Shown one piece after another: positions 47,617 through 59,634 of a DNA stretch of 64,000 nucleotides (the stretch's first letter is position 1; every line of letters starts with the position of its first letter). Location of the stretch: positions 4,666,001-4,730,000 of the forward strand of contig OX467085.1 in assembly GCA_950106755.1 (NCBI GenBank), given 5' to 3'. The translations under genes were made by a program, and so were the position numbers. The DNA comes from Climacium dendroides. Its lineage: Eukaryota > Streptophyta > Bryopsida > Hypnales > Climaciaceae. Below the pieces are notes generated by a model. That model saw only the letters and a program-made list of their open reading frames with translations. It was not told the origin of the DNA and made no database searches.

Positions 47617-48720
47617 TAAGTCTTTGACTACTCCTAGAGCAAGATTTTTACACTCCACATGGGTATTTTTTTTTTTAATATTTGCATCTTGTATCATGTG
47701 AGTTTCATACCTACAAAATTTCAAAAGTAAAGGAGTTTAACAAAAGATGCCCAAAGCTACCTAAGCTATTTAAGAAATTTGTGAGCACATAATTTTGGAT
47801 CTAGGCACCTAACCCCAAAAAATATTGGATTTTATGAAGGCAAAACATATTTATACATTGTATTTACTTTTCAAAAACAACCAACCCAAAATGACTTTGT
47901 AGTCACCTATCAAAGATTTCTTCTATCCATTGAACAAACACTTAGTCTTCAAGGGGTCAAAATCCTTTAGTAATTCTATATTTATTTTATACATACCAAA
48001 ATTGAGAGCAAAAATGTAGCATCCAATTTTTTTTCACCATCTATGTTGCCTATGAAAGATGAAATTTATAGCCAGTAGTTTAGGATTTGGAATTCAATGG
48101 TTCAATTTTTTGGAAATAGGCATGGATTTATATATTCTTTAGGAAAATAATTTAATTTTAAAAATCACATTTTTTATTAGTTAATTTAACATTGATATCA
48201 ATAAAGCCCTTAGTATAGCTCTTGCAATGTGTATGGGAATGAATGAAACAAAGTTTATATGTAGATAAGAAGGAATATAATCCATCATTCCATTCTAAGA
48301 ACACATGTAAGAAAATTCCAAATCCCAAAGGCAATACAGCCTAAGGAAATTATTAAGAATTCCCAATTGACCATCTAAATTTTGGATGGAATAAATATAA
48401 AACAAGGAAGCAATTGTACAAGAAATGAATCCATGTCAATTGTAAAGGCACTCACATACAAGAAGAATATTTGTACAAATATAGGAAAACAAAACAAAAA
48501 ATAATAATAACAAAAAAACAACTTATGAAAAAAACTAATGGTATGTGCATAGTTAGTAAAACAGATGCTATTATAAGATAGTGCATTTATGGGATGAAGA
48601 GGAAGTAGAATTTCATCTTTCATTTTTAAAACAACAAAACCTTTGAGGATTGTGGTTGGATTAGTGTGGCACAACAACCAAAGCAATCTCATGTTAAAAG
48701 TTTGGAATTTTTTCTTGTTA

Positions 48721-48775
48721 GCAATGAAGTTTTTTTCATTTGTTCCCCAAAAATATAAAATATAAAATATAGAAT
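48721..48775 (+). repeat. Retroposon 3' tail with hairpin
   Basis: CAATGAAGTTTTTTTCATTTG (stem AATGAA/TTCATT) followed by TTCCCCAAAAATATAAAATA. Same family as the insert at 31.4 kb. Boundaries not resolved. Confidence 0.35.
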
Positions 48776-49527
48776 TGATCACTAAATATTCCCCAAAAGA
48801 ACAAGCAAGGAACATATGAAAATCCTATGGGGTGATTGTAAGAAACACCGTACCAAAAGTGCAACATTGTTAAACACAAAGATTTGTTTCATAGATACAC
48901 CTTAGTAAAAAAAATACCTATCAAGGAAAAGCATAGAAAAATTCACTAAATAGGAGAACTAAAGAATTGTACAATTTCATGAAAATAGTTTGTGTTGCTA
49001 TAATTTCACATTTTAATTTACAAAAAATAGGGAATTTTTCTTAAAGAAAAATATAAATTGTCCATTTGTGAATAACTAATGGTAATGAGATTTTACCAAA
49101 AGTATGATTTAAAAAGCAACTTCAGTGTTCAAAAATTGTACACAGTAGAAGTTCTTTTTGTATTCATGTAAAAGACATAAAATAATGTATTTTTGGATTC
49201 CTTTTGGTAGGTACAAGTATGCAAATATATCTTGAAAGTTTTAACTCCAAATCATTCAATTTTGGGACTTAGCACATAGTGATTATCCAAAACTTCACCT
49301 TGTAATAGTGAAATAAAAATAACTTTTTAATTGGAAAATGAATTATCTTAATTTTGCAAAAATAAAGAGATTGATTACCAAAAAGTTATTTATGTTCAAT
49401 AAAAATTTCATATTCATTGCACTTATGCTTCAAAAGTTACAACAAACAATGAAAGATGTCCTCCCATGGTGGCAAGGAATAGTAGTGGTGTTTCTAGGAA
49501 TGACCATATAAAGGATTACTCGAAAAA

Positions 49528-49618
49528 AAATTGGCCATTGGGGTTCTCTCTTGGTTCTTTGTACTATTTCCCTCTTATCAATGGAAATTGTCCATGAGTT
49601 TCAAAAAAAAAAAAAAGT
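49528..49618 (+). mobile_element. 5'-truncated retroposon with target-site duplication
   Basis: A ~91-bp insert ends TATCAATGGAAATTG, TCCATGAGTTTC and a 14-base A run, with hairpin ATGGA/TCCAT. The flanks are ATTACTCGAAAAA (49,515-49,527) and ATTACTCAAAAA (49,619-49,630), a near-perfect duplication. 'ttctttgtact.t.tccc' upstream of the hairpin is shared with the 33.2-kb element. Confidence 0.75.
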
Positions 49619-50043
49619 ATTACTCAAAAACATGTCCATTGCCAGATATCCATGATCTTTATACAATACACCCAAAAGTTGTAGTAAGGGCAACCCCATG
49701 GCCTGGGCGTCAAAGAAGGGCACCAAGGGTGAGTTTGGCATGCTCTCTTGACAAGCCTACGCCATGTGGTGTACATATGCCCCACTACTGAATGAATATC
49801 TAAACATGCCAAGAGCAGACCAGTTATTTCAACATGGAGTCCCAAAAACTTTGTTACACTTTCTACTGTACAACCATTAATCATCAAATTCAGAAGACAA
49901 TCTAACAAATAAACTACTAGCATCAAGCCTGCCAGCTAGCAATATATTCTACAGTTTCCAAGGAAATCCACAAAACATGGCCATAACTCAACCTCGCAAA
50001 TTGTGCCAAAGCACACAGAGAGCCCTCGCAAGACCCATTGTTT

Positions 50044-50188
50044 ACTAAGGGAGGAGGTCCTTAAATCGAGCAGGTTCTAAAAGCGTCCCCTATTTAGGAA
50101 AGGATGACATAATCTCTGAAAAATCTACTACTATCATTGATGAGTTAGGTGGGCTTAAATGGTCAATTTAAGGACCTCCTCCCTTAGT
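50044..50188. mobile_element. 145-bp MITE with perfect 23-bp terminal inverted repeats
   Basis: The first 23 bp (beginning ACTAAGGGAGGAGGTCC) are the exact reverse complement of the last 23 bp (50,166-50,188, ending CCTCCTCCCTTAGT). Perfect ends in a decayed neighbourhood point to a recent insertion. If the mobile unit starts at CTAAGGG, the left flank is TA as in Tc1/mariner-Stowaway elements, but the right flank is TG, so superfamily assignment is open. No coding capacity. Confidence 0.8.
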
Positions 50189-50890
50189 GCCATCTTCAAA
50201 TTTTGAAGAGGCCGACCAGTTTTCCTCGTTTGACGAGTTTGCCATGGAGCAGTTTTTTAGCCCTGACATGCCCACCAAGCGTGTTTGAGTTGCTTGGCGT
50301 GGGGTTGCTCTAAGGCTATAATTACATGGACCTATGGCACACATTCCAACTGCACAATAATGGTTTCATTTGTGCCAAAAAAACAAAAGCAAAAAAACAA
50401 AACAAGTGCAAAATAATGTCCAACCACTTCAAAGAGGGTCAAAAATTATCTTCAAAATATCACGGTAGTTATGAGTGGACTTTTGATTGTGCTATGAGGC
50501 AAGACCATGGGGCCACAATGAAGTTATTTTATTTTAGAAGTATGGGCTCCTAAACAGAGGATGCCAAACCTCATAAATTCCTTGTTTGATGCCCATGTTT
50601 ATGAAGTGGTTGTATAATTAAGATTGCCTTGAACCATTAAACTTAGCTAGGGTAGTTTCAAATCATTGTGTCTTAGACCGTAGGAGTAGGTGCTTACAGT
50701 TCATGCTAGCAAACACTTGGAAATGCCAAGCATAAATTGAGGCATGTGTTGTAGATCCCAAGATTGCATGGAATAGGGTTGCATCTATGCAACTAATTGC
50801 CACTATTTCTTTAGTCTACTGTAGTGATATTTGGCAACATTCATGTAGCACCATCAATAACTACCCTAAACAGCGAAATTAGGTGCCTTT

Positions 50891-50971
50891 AGAATGTCAC
50901 CAGGGCTTTGCCTTTGGTCCATAGTCTGGTTTCCATTATCAATGGAAATTTTCCATGTGTTTTAAAAGAAA
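50891..50971 (+). mobile_element. 5'-truncated retroposon with 15-bp target-site duplication
   Basis: An 81-bp insert ends TATCAATGGAAATTTTCCAT, then GTGTTTTAAAAGAAA. It is flanked by perfect direct repeats AAATTAGGTGCCTTT (50,876-50,890 and 50,972-50,986). The paralogous empty site is at about 19,475-19,500 ('gtgaaattagagcactttgc'). It supports target-primed retrotransposition. Confidence 0.85.
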
Positions 50972-51230
50972 AAATTAGGTGCCTTTGCAAGTAGGGTGCC
51001 TTACCCCAAGAAAGTCACTATAAAAGCCATCAAAGTAAAAAAAACCATTTCTATAAATACTTTCATGTGTGCACATGGAGTTTCATGAGTTCCAAATACA
51101 CCAATTATTAATTTAGAAGTAGGGTCTTTTTGTACATTAGTGATAAATATTCATTTAGGGTGGCATGTTGAGAAATTAGTCATCTAATCTTAGTATTCAA
51201 TGTAGGTGGAATGAACAATTGAAGATATTA

Positions 51231-51368
51231 TCTCTCTCTTTGTCTCTCTCTCTATCTATTTTTGAGATGTCAAAGACTCTCTTTGTCTCTCTCTATCTAT
51301 TTTTGAGATGTCAAAGACTCTCTCTATCTCTCTCTCTCTCTCTTTCTATTTTTGAGATATCAAAGACC
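51231..51368. repeat. CT-rich microsatellite plus tandem 50-60-bp unit
   Basis: Three units of (TCTC)n followed by TCTATTTTTGAGATGTCAAA and GACTCTC. The last unit is followed by 'gaccactt', which matches a single unexpanded copy in family B copy 1 near 31,365. The expansion is therefore specific to this copy. Confidence 0.8.
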
Positions 51369-51489
51369 ACTTGTAGTTTTTGAGGGGGGCAAGAAAATAA
51401 CATTTAAAATTAACAAATCAACAATAAAAGATAAACATATTTATGGCAATTGGATGGACAAGTGGCATCTAATAGAATTCCAAATGGCA

Positions 51490-53920
51490 CTTAGCTATGG
51501 AGTCATATTTTGATATGATAGGAATCAATGTGTTAGTTGTTTTTTTCAAAAAAAACAATTACCAAAGGCCAAAAAATAGTAGAAGATGCTTGCTTGTATT
51601 TCTTCATTCTAAAGATGATGAGTTGTTGTATTTTCTTAAGTGGAAGAATTTCTTGTCATTCATTAAATACCAAACATCCACCTTTATGTAGATGGTTTAA
51701 TTAAATATTTTTTTAACTGCACTTTCCAATCTTTTGCTTTCATCAATTATTGCTTTGTGTGTTTCTTCGGCATGTTTTTCCATTTTTTCTTCTTTTTATC
51801 CAATACTTTTGTTCCAAGAGGGAAGGGGGCTCCATGGTTTTAGTCCTTTTTTGAGATGTTGTGTTTCAATTTTTGTTGATGTTTCCCTTACATGCACTTT
51901 CATCTAGACTTTAATTCCTCTCCCTTTCTCTTTTCTTCAAGATATCATGTTTCTGTAGCAAATTTCAATGCACCAATTTAATTCCTTATAGATAGGAATT
52001 GCAATTCATTTTAAACATTTACATGAGCAAAAAGATTTGATTTTTCATATTTTTAGAAAAAATTGCATAAAGCTATATGAAAAGTTTGATTCCAAATTCA
52101 ATATCAAACCAATGTATTGCAATTTTATTTCTCCACTTGTACTTTGGAGCTTGTCTTGAAGTTCCATAAACTTTGAATTGATTTTCAATGTAATAGGTGG
52201 GAAGCATGATGCCTATGAAATTTTGTAGTTTTTTGTTGGTACATTGAAATAGGGTTTGAAGATCAAATAAGGACAGGGCTATTTCCTAGAAACAATTCTA
52301 CAAGACTGTAAAATGCAACCATTATTACATTCATTAGGAGTTAGTTGGACTCCCTTTCCTCTAATAGAATGAAGTGGAATATTTCACATTATTCCATGCA
52401 GAGGATGAAATGGTCTGAAATATTCCACACCATTAGTAACTAATTTTCAAATGTCAGAATTTGTCAATGTAAGAAACAAGGCAATGAGTTGAACTAAAGA
52501 TGTATCTACAATCAACTTAATCTCACTCTAATCATTTCTAGTCATTAACTTAATGACCTAATGATCCAATTTGACATCCACTAACCTTGTGTCATGAGCC
52601 CAAGATGGTTGATGATCACACATATTAACATAATCACAAAATGCATATACCTAACAAAGTGAAAATTTGATTGGGCAAACTCCCAATAAAAGAGTCACAT
52701 TGAGTTCTTTTTCTTTTCTAATTGCTACAATAAGTTACTCCCTATTAAATCATAGTTGAAATTTTTTAGAAAATCAAATGGATGAATTTTTGTTCATACG
52801 GGTTCAAAGAGGAAAAGGTAGCCTCTCTAAAGGCTACTAAATATGATGATCATATGAAAACTCTAGCTCATGTATTTGGCAATGAAATCTCATTTGTCTC
52901 AAAATAAAAACAAAAAACAAAACAAAAACAAACAAATAAACAAACAAACAAAAACTCTAGCTCATATTGTTGAAATTTTTTGGATTTCAATTTACTATCA
53001 TGATGTGTTTTCTTTCCACTTTAGATAGCAATGGTTATTAAGCACATGTGTTTGCTGGGATTTCATCCAATTGTTCTAGCATGGTATACTAATTTTATAA
53101 AGATTTTCCATCACCCAAACATTATTCAAAAGCTATCCTTAAAGATGAAACTTCTAACCTTGTACACAAAGCACATTCATCTCTAGACTCAAGTTGAAAA
53201 AGTGCCTTATTAGTTGTAATTTTACATGCCCACGGTGTGTTTAGACTATGCTCATTTTTTAGTGCATTAACTATATGCTAAATCCTATTGTAGTGATAAC
53301 TTTTCATAACATACGAATTGTGTTTACCATCTTACCACCAACTCATGGGATGATAAAGAGTATAATTGCAGCACAAAATCCAATACTTTCAACCATGGTT
53401 AATTTATCATTTTAACCAAAGAAATAGAGCACATCTATAATTTGGCAAGTCTATTGGACATTTAAATCCAATCATTCTATCTTCATGTATAAATTTCAGT
53501 AAATTATTTTTATATCATTCTTCTTTGTTGCTCATGCCTCTACTCATTTACTAGTACTACATCTCATATGCTTTTAGGGTTCAGCATACACTTTTGGTTC
53601 TACTTAGTGGATTGCAAAGACACATGAAATTTAATCACTAAGTTATGAAATAGGATTTGATTAAAAATGGAAGTTGAAGGCATATTAGTCAATGAGTGAA
53701 TGTAAACTTGGGTGGATCATTACTATTTTACACTTTGGAGCTTCATGAAACTACCACAAGTCTACTAATGAATAAGTTAAGTATATTTGAGGCATTATTT
53801 TGATGCTAATTGAAGCCACCTATCTTGTATGGATCTAATTACTGTGATTTTTCTTCAAGTTCCATTTGCAACTCTCAGAGTGCTCAAGCAATGTCAACAC
53901 TTCTTGAGCCAAAACAATTC
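51490..53920. other. AT-rich spacer
   Basis: No gene recognised. The only clear feature is the small retroposon at 52,872-52,950. Confidence 0.4.
52872..52950 (+). mobile_element. 5'-truncated retroposon with 15-bp target-site duplication
   Basis: A 79-bp insert contains the hairpin AATGA AATC TCATT and then a 50-base A-rich tail of AAAC/AAAAC units. It is flanked by perfect repeats AAAACTCTAGCTCAT (52,857-52,871 and 52,951-52,965). Confidence 0.85.
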
Positions 53921-53924
53921 CTTT

Positions 53925-54350
53925 ATTTTCAATTTACACTTTATATATAAAAAGCATGCATTCTTGAAGATAGAAACAAAATTGCATACTTAAAATTACA
54001 ACTAATGACTTCAATGGTGGTGCAAGTTGTATCTTAGAGTTGTAAAGACCAACATTAAAAGCAATGGAACTAAAAAGATGTATTCTAAACAAACCACTTT
54101 TCTATCAAAAGTAGGAAAAAAACCCAAAGGTAGAAAAAAGATATAGAGAAAGTTGCACAATTATTTTTTATTTGGATTGTTTGGCATTATTTCTTACATT
54201 TGGTTATTTGTTAGAGATGATGTGAAGTGCATTTGTCAAATCCAATCAATGTCCTACAATTCAAATCTCAACCAATAGATGAGAAATAGGGACCTTGTTC
54301 ATGTAGTTTTTTGCACTAGGTGGCTTCAACTTTGTCAATGATCCCCCCTC
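53925..54350 (+). repeat. Family D copy 2
   Basis: Direct-repeat partner of 34,160-34,620, in the same orientation and order of blocks. It is more AT-rich and lacks a recognisable retroposon tail at its end. Confidence 0.6.
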
Positions 54351-54509
54351 CAAAACTTGTACTCCTTAGTGTTTACTCCAAACTATCATGATAAAATCTT
54401 CAGCATGGTTTATTGTAGGCTTTATTCTGGCTTTATTTTGGTTCCAATATAATAGACAAAGCTATATTGAAGTCAAATTATTTTTATCAAAATTTTCTAC
54501 ACTTTTTCT

Positions 54510-54750
54510 ATATGCCATGATAAAATTTGGAACCATTTTTTGGCAATAATATCAAAATATACTTTAGGCTTACTTGGCTAATCAAAACCTAAGACTTCAG
54601 TATAGAAGTTCAAAATTTTAGAAATAGTAAATAAAAAAATTTGACATATTATAGTGAAAGCTACTTTTAAAAATAGTCTTTTTTATTTAAAATAATTTTA
54701 GGTGAATTGGTTTAACCTCTAAAGGCCCATTGTGCCTACCTTAGATAAAT
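54510..54750 (+). repeat. Family C copy 2
   Basis: Partner of 44,150-44,420 (see there). It is immediately downstream of family D copy 2, whereas the other C and D copies lie apart. Confidence 0.55.
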
Positions 54751-57700
54751 TGTTTAATCTCAATTTGTACTACTTTGTTCTTAGAATTTCTATTGCAAGT
54801 GTAGTTTTCTAGAAATTTCAACTACATCAAACTCTTATGTAAAGCAAACCTTTGGTGCATAAGTTGTAAGCTTTTTTGAATGAAAGGATGGAGGGGTACT
54901 AGGACCTATTTCTAAGTGAAGAAGCAAAAAGAAAGAAAAAGGAAGGGAAAGAAGGAAAAAAGAAGGGAGAGAGGAAATAAGCCTTAAAACCAATAAAAAA
55001 AAAAATTATATCACTACTTTAAAGAAAAGTGTTTGAATTTTTAAATCATGATCAATCAAGAGTGTGCAAACTTTGCACCCCATGTATACTTATGTATGCA
55101 AAACAAAAATTAGAGATTAAATAAAAGTAAAATTACAATGGTATCTCCAACTATGCAGTCACCCAATATCCTCTTTATACCATTACAAAACTTAACTTCA
55201 GGAAAGTCGTTTCAAAGTTGTATCATTGCTTTTGGTCATATCTTGGATGTATGAGCTATTTTTACAATTATGAATTAAACTAGATTATAAAAAATGGATT
55301 ATAATCGTTCTTGATGTTATTCTTAGCATTGCCAAAAAGCTTTCAATGAGTAAAAATGTAGCAAAGCAATTTTGCACATTTGGTTCTATGTGTGAAAGTT
55401 ATATTCTTTCAATTGAATTTTGTTTCTATGAATTAAATTAAATTACTAATAAGTTATATAAAAAATTAAAAATTAAAAAAATATATAGGTAAATCATAGA
55501 AAACACTTGGACAAGCATACAAGTCAAGCAAAAAGTGAAAAACTCTTAAGTTCTTTACAAGTCAAACTTAAACAATTTTCATTGATTTCAAAAATTTTAA
55601 AAATAAGATTACAAAAAAAAACTTTACATTTGTAAAAAAGACTTCTAATTTCACTTTAGAAATCATTTTTATATACTAAAAATAATTAGATAAACCTTTA
55701 ATATGATTTAGAAATATGAACATTAAATATTTTCAACAATATTCAATGCACTATACATATTTCAATTTACTGCTAAATGTTAGTTTATTATTACAACCAA
55801 TATTATATATTGGGATATTTGTAAAACAAGCCAAAATAAAAAAATCATCGATTGTTATCAAAGAAAAAATACCATAATAAATGATTAATCAATTATAGAT
55901 TCTATATAGTAAATGAAATTATCTAAAATATAGTGGAAATAAACAAGGTCATATAGTGAAGTAAAAGGACTATAAAATGATTGCTATAGAAGTTGTGATT
56001 TTATTTGTTTATAATGAAATATATGTTTAAAAAGAAAGATTTAGAAATGTAAATCAACGCTTCCTAAAGTACATCAATATGACAACAAAAATCTCAATAT
56101 TAAACTAAATCATTTTAATTTAGCTTGTATGATAACTCTACATTTTAGGTTGAATAGGGTTTACTACATATAGTACAGATGCAGAGTTAGCTTTTGCAAG
56201 ACTTGCTACCATTAAAAAAGGGTAACCAAATCAATAACAAATCAACAATTTTTTATTCAATTTATATATTTCAATGATTATTGCAAAAAGACTTTAGTTT
56301 TTATGATAAAATCAAGAATAGAACTTCATTAATTTATCTTAGTTTTGGCACTGTATATTTTCTTAGACATTTTCATTTGTTATATCACAGTTGGATTCTT
56401 CATATAGCATATAAAACACCTATGTATTTAACTACAAGGAATGTTGAAATTAGATTGCTCCTCACTAATTTTGTAACATTTGATACCATATAAATATTCT
56501 CAATTTTTATAGAAGAAGGTGCAATTCTTTTGAAATAGGCATTTTTGTTTTTGAAACTCATCAACCTTTGCGTGTACTACAATCCAAATATATTTGGAAA
56601 TGTTTATTGACCTTAATAACTTATAAAGTAACTTTCTTGATGCAAGGCAATATAATTTCACTACATTGTATGCAATTCAATATTACTTTAAGCATCTGTA
56701 ATCATTCATTGACATATGGCCTTGTAACAATATAAATAACTTTTGGAAAAAAAATTAAAAAGAACTTGGAAATTATCTCATTAGAAGCTCATTGGAAAGA
56801 ACTTGGAGAAGGTAAATTTTTATTTTTTTCTAAATTAGACATTGGACAAGTACTTCCAAAAGAAAGTAAAAGTGTAAAATATAGGTTACAATTACCAAAT
56901 CAAAATGTAGTGAGATTTGGCCATTGTCCCTTAAAATATAGCTAGGGTTTGAAGATTAATGGCCAAATTTTGCTAGATTTTGCTTTGGTATTGGTGCCCA
57001 CTAATGGACCTCTATAAATTTTTGAAAGCAATGCATTATGAATTTTAGCATTTATATTCCAAAAAAGAAACAATTTTCTTTCTAGCTTGTAATTCTTTCT
57101 CATCAAATTTCGGATCCTCTTACCTTCTAGTTATTACATTTTAGGTCTAGAATTTGCCTAATCTCCACTAGAAAAGCCTAATAGCATATTTGGATAGATT
57201 GAAAATGCTTTAATATTGACATTAATTATTATCCATACACATTATTCACCTAAATGTCATGCAATGAAAAAGGTGAACTCTAGGTCTAAAAATTTATCTT
57301 ATTATGGTAGCATGGGCATAAAGTCATTGTCATTACTTATATATTATTTCAGTAAAAATTATTTACATTACAATAATATTTTAGTTTGCACAACTTTAAA
57401 ATTGTGTAACTTTGGTAAGTTACTATGAAATATACCACATAATAAATTAATTTCAGAAATTTCAATTATCTGAAAACAAAAAATAAAGTTTTATACAATT
57501 TGCATACTTAAAGTAAGCCATTTCATTACAATAGTCTTAAAGTGGATGATTAACAAGCAAATTGTAAATTCAGAGTTGTAAAATTAGATAACTTCTTTTT
57601 GAACAATCCAAATGACAATGCACATATATGATTTAGGACTTTATATTAGGGATATCTAATGTGGAAAGTGACCAAGTATACAACTTAAAGACACTATATT

Positions 57701-58490
57701 ACTTTGAGTACATCTCTAAAATCAATATGAATCTATTTTTAAAGAAATATTTAAAAACCTTTCTCAAAAAAATTAACTCTCATATTCATAATTTTTACAT
57801 TGGTTAATCAAATGATGTATTTTTTTATACATTAAAATTTGTTATATGACTTACAAATAAACTATGAAAGTATTTTACAAATCTAATAAGCTCTACAAAA
57901 CTAAATAAAATATATTTTACAATATTAAAACATAAAAATAGTAGAATTAAATGCATAGAACAAGACAATATCATGGTAATGTTTAGATAACAACAAAATC
58001 ATAAAATATATACTTTCCATAAAAAATTTGTTTATCATTAAATTTTAAATAATAAAAATTAATAAAATAAATTGCTATGATAACTACATAGGATTATAAA
58101 AATTTCTTATTCCTTCATTTAGTTATTATTTCTATTAACATTCTTACCAAAGCTACTTATATCAATCACTACAATACTTATAGATCTAACTGCAAATTGT
58201 TGGTTTATATTTTATATTTCTTTATGGGATTTATAAATATTATATTTTATCAATTGATAATAAATCATCTGAAACAATTCAATGATCTAGGTTTTATTGC
58301 AAATAAAATAAGAAATTCAATAATAATCCTTAATGAATATATTTTTTAAGATATTATTTTCAATTAAAATAAAACTATACCCATTATTACCTTTTATTTT
58401 AGATTTTGATATCAAATACAAATTAAAGTACTTGTTATTAATAAAAACTAAAATGTAAAAAAAAAAAGCAATTATCAAAAAATAATTATC
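54751..58490. other. Very AT-rich stretch, no gene recognised
   Basis: Includes a ~75-bp polypurine tract (about 54,905-54,980, AAG/GGA-rich) and then more than 3 kb of extremely AT-rich sequence. Two ~70-codon frames (56,281-56,493 and 57,216-57,428) have no features. It could be a replication- or matrix-associated AT-rich region, but nothing specific supports that. Confidence 0.45.
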
Positions 58491-58495
58491 ATCAT

Positions 58496-59400
58496 TTAAC
58501 CCCTAAAGGTTTTGACTAAGATTTCACCAAAATCACTCCAAAACTGTCATTTCTACAACAATTACCAAATTTCAGAGGAAAATTACTTTTTAACACATGT
58601 AATCATAAGATCTTGTAATAAGCTAGTAATAAGATATTAGTGTTTGAAGTGACAAAAATCCTCATTTTATCCCTGCAAAAACCTAGACACCTGCACTTCA
58701 AAAGGGCACATTGGTATGAAAAATTGTCCAAAATGGTTGTTACTCTTCAGATTCTCTCTTCAAGTGAAGTTGGCTACATGCTTGAAAATTTTCAAAGCGT
58801 TTGGAATTGTACAACATGTAGGAAAAAAGTAGTAAGTAGAAAGTTGTAGAAAATGATTCAAAATACTATATTGTTCATAGTTTATTTATAAAAATGAAAA
58901 TTGTAAATCCCAATGGTTGTAATGTTTTAATAGACAATCTACATCCAATGTTTTTATTTATTTTTTTAAATATTGAAAATTGGATGAAATAGAGAACTTC
59001 AAAATTTATTTTAGAGTGGAGATTCCAAAACTTCCCATAAACTACTCTCAAACTAAAACTCTCATAACTTTCATCTCATTTATCCAAATGGAATGATTCA
59101 AAGCTTTCCACATACCTAAAAATCTAAGAAACCAATATCAAATTTTCATTTTAAAAAAAAATGATTTTTGAAAAAAAAAATTTTACTATTCGGGCTACCT
59201 ACCGAGCAAAGAAAACAACATATCATGCAATAACTCTTTGACCATGTAGTTAAATGTTATGAAAATTGTTGGGCTTTAAAGCTGATCTTTGGACACATGT
59301 TATGTGAAAATTTCAAAGAAAAAAAGTAAAAACTCCATTTGTAATGAGCTGCCTAAAATTGCTATGTTGCCAAAAAATGCCCTTCAGGGCTTTAAGGTTG
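58496..59400 (-). mobile_element. Family A copy 4
   Basis: Inverted relative to copy 1. It starts TTAACCCCTAAAG (58,496) and runs through 'tttgaagtgacaaaaatcc', 'gctacatgcttgaaaatttt', 'tttggaattgtacaacatgt' and 'gagctgcctaaaattgctat' to about 59,400. It shares with copy 1 an open frame (58,640-58,849, GTG start) ending NFQSVWNCTTCRKK. Confidence 0.7.
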
Positions 59401-59634
59401 AAGTAAAATAATTTATACACTTATATAAAAAATACAAACAACCTCAAAAATAATGAATACATATAAATTAAATAAATACAAAACAAACAAATATAAAATA
59501 AAAACAAAAACACATATATATATATAAATCAAAATTACATTAAAATATCTTTACATATCATGTATTCAAATGAAATACAATAATATATAGATATAATTAC
59601 ATAATTCTAAACATTCTAATTTTAAAAATAAAAC

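Larger units (their letters stand above)
45970..51480 (+). repeat. Family B copy 2 (segmental repeat) with nested insertions
   Basis: Colinear with 27,720-31,630 but expanded by inserts. These are ~1.5 kb at about 46,425-47,945 (holding a MITE-like element), a retroposon at 49,528-49,618, ~0.6 kb at about 49,692-50,315 (holding a 145-bp MITE), a retroposon at 50,891-50,971, and a CT-rich minisatellite expansion at 51,231-51,368. Encodes nothing recognisable. Confidence 0.75.
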
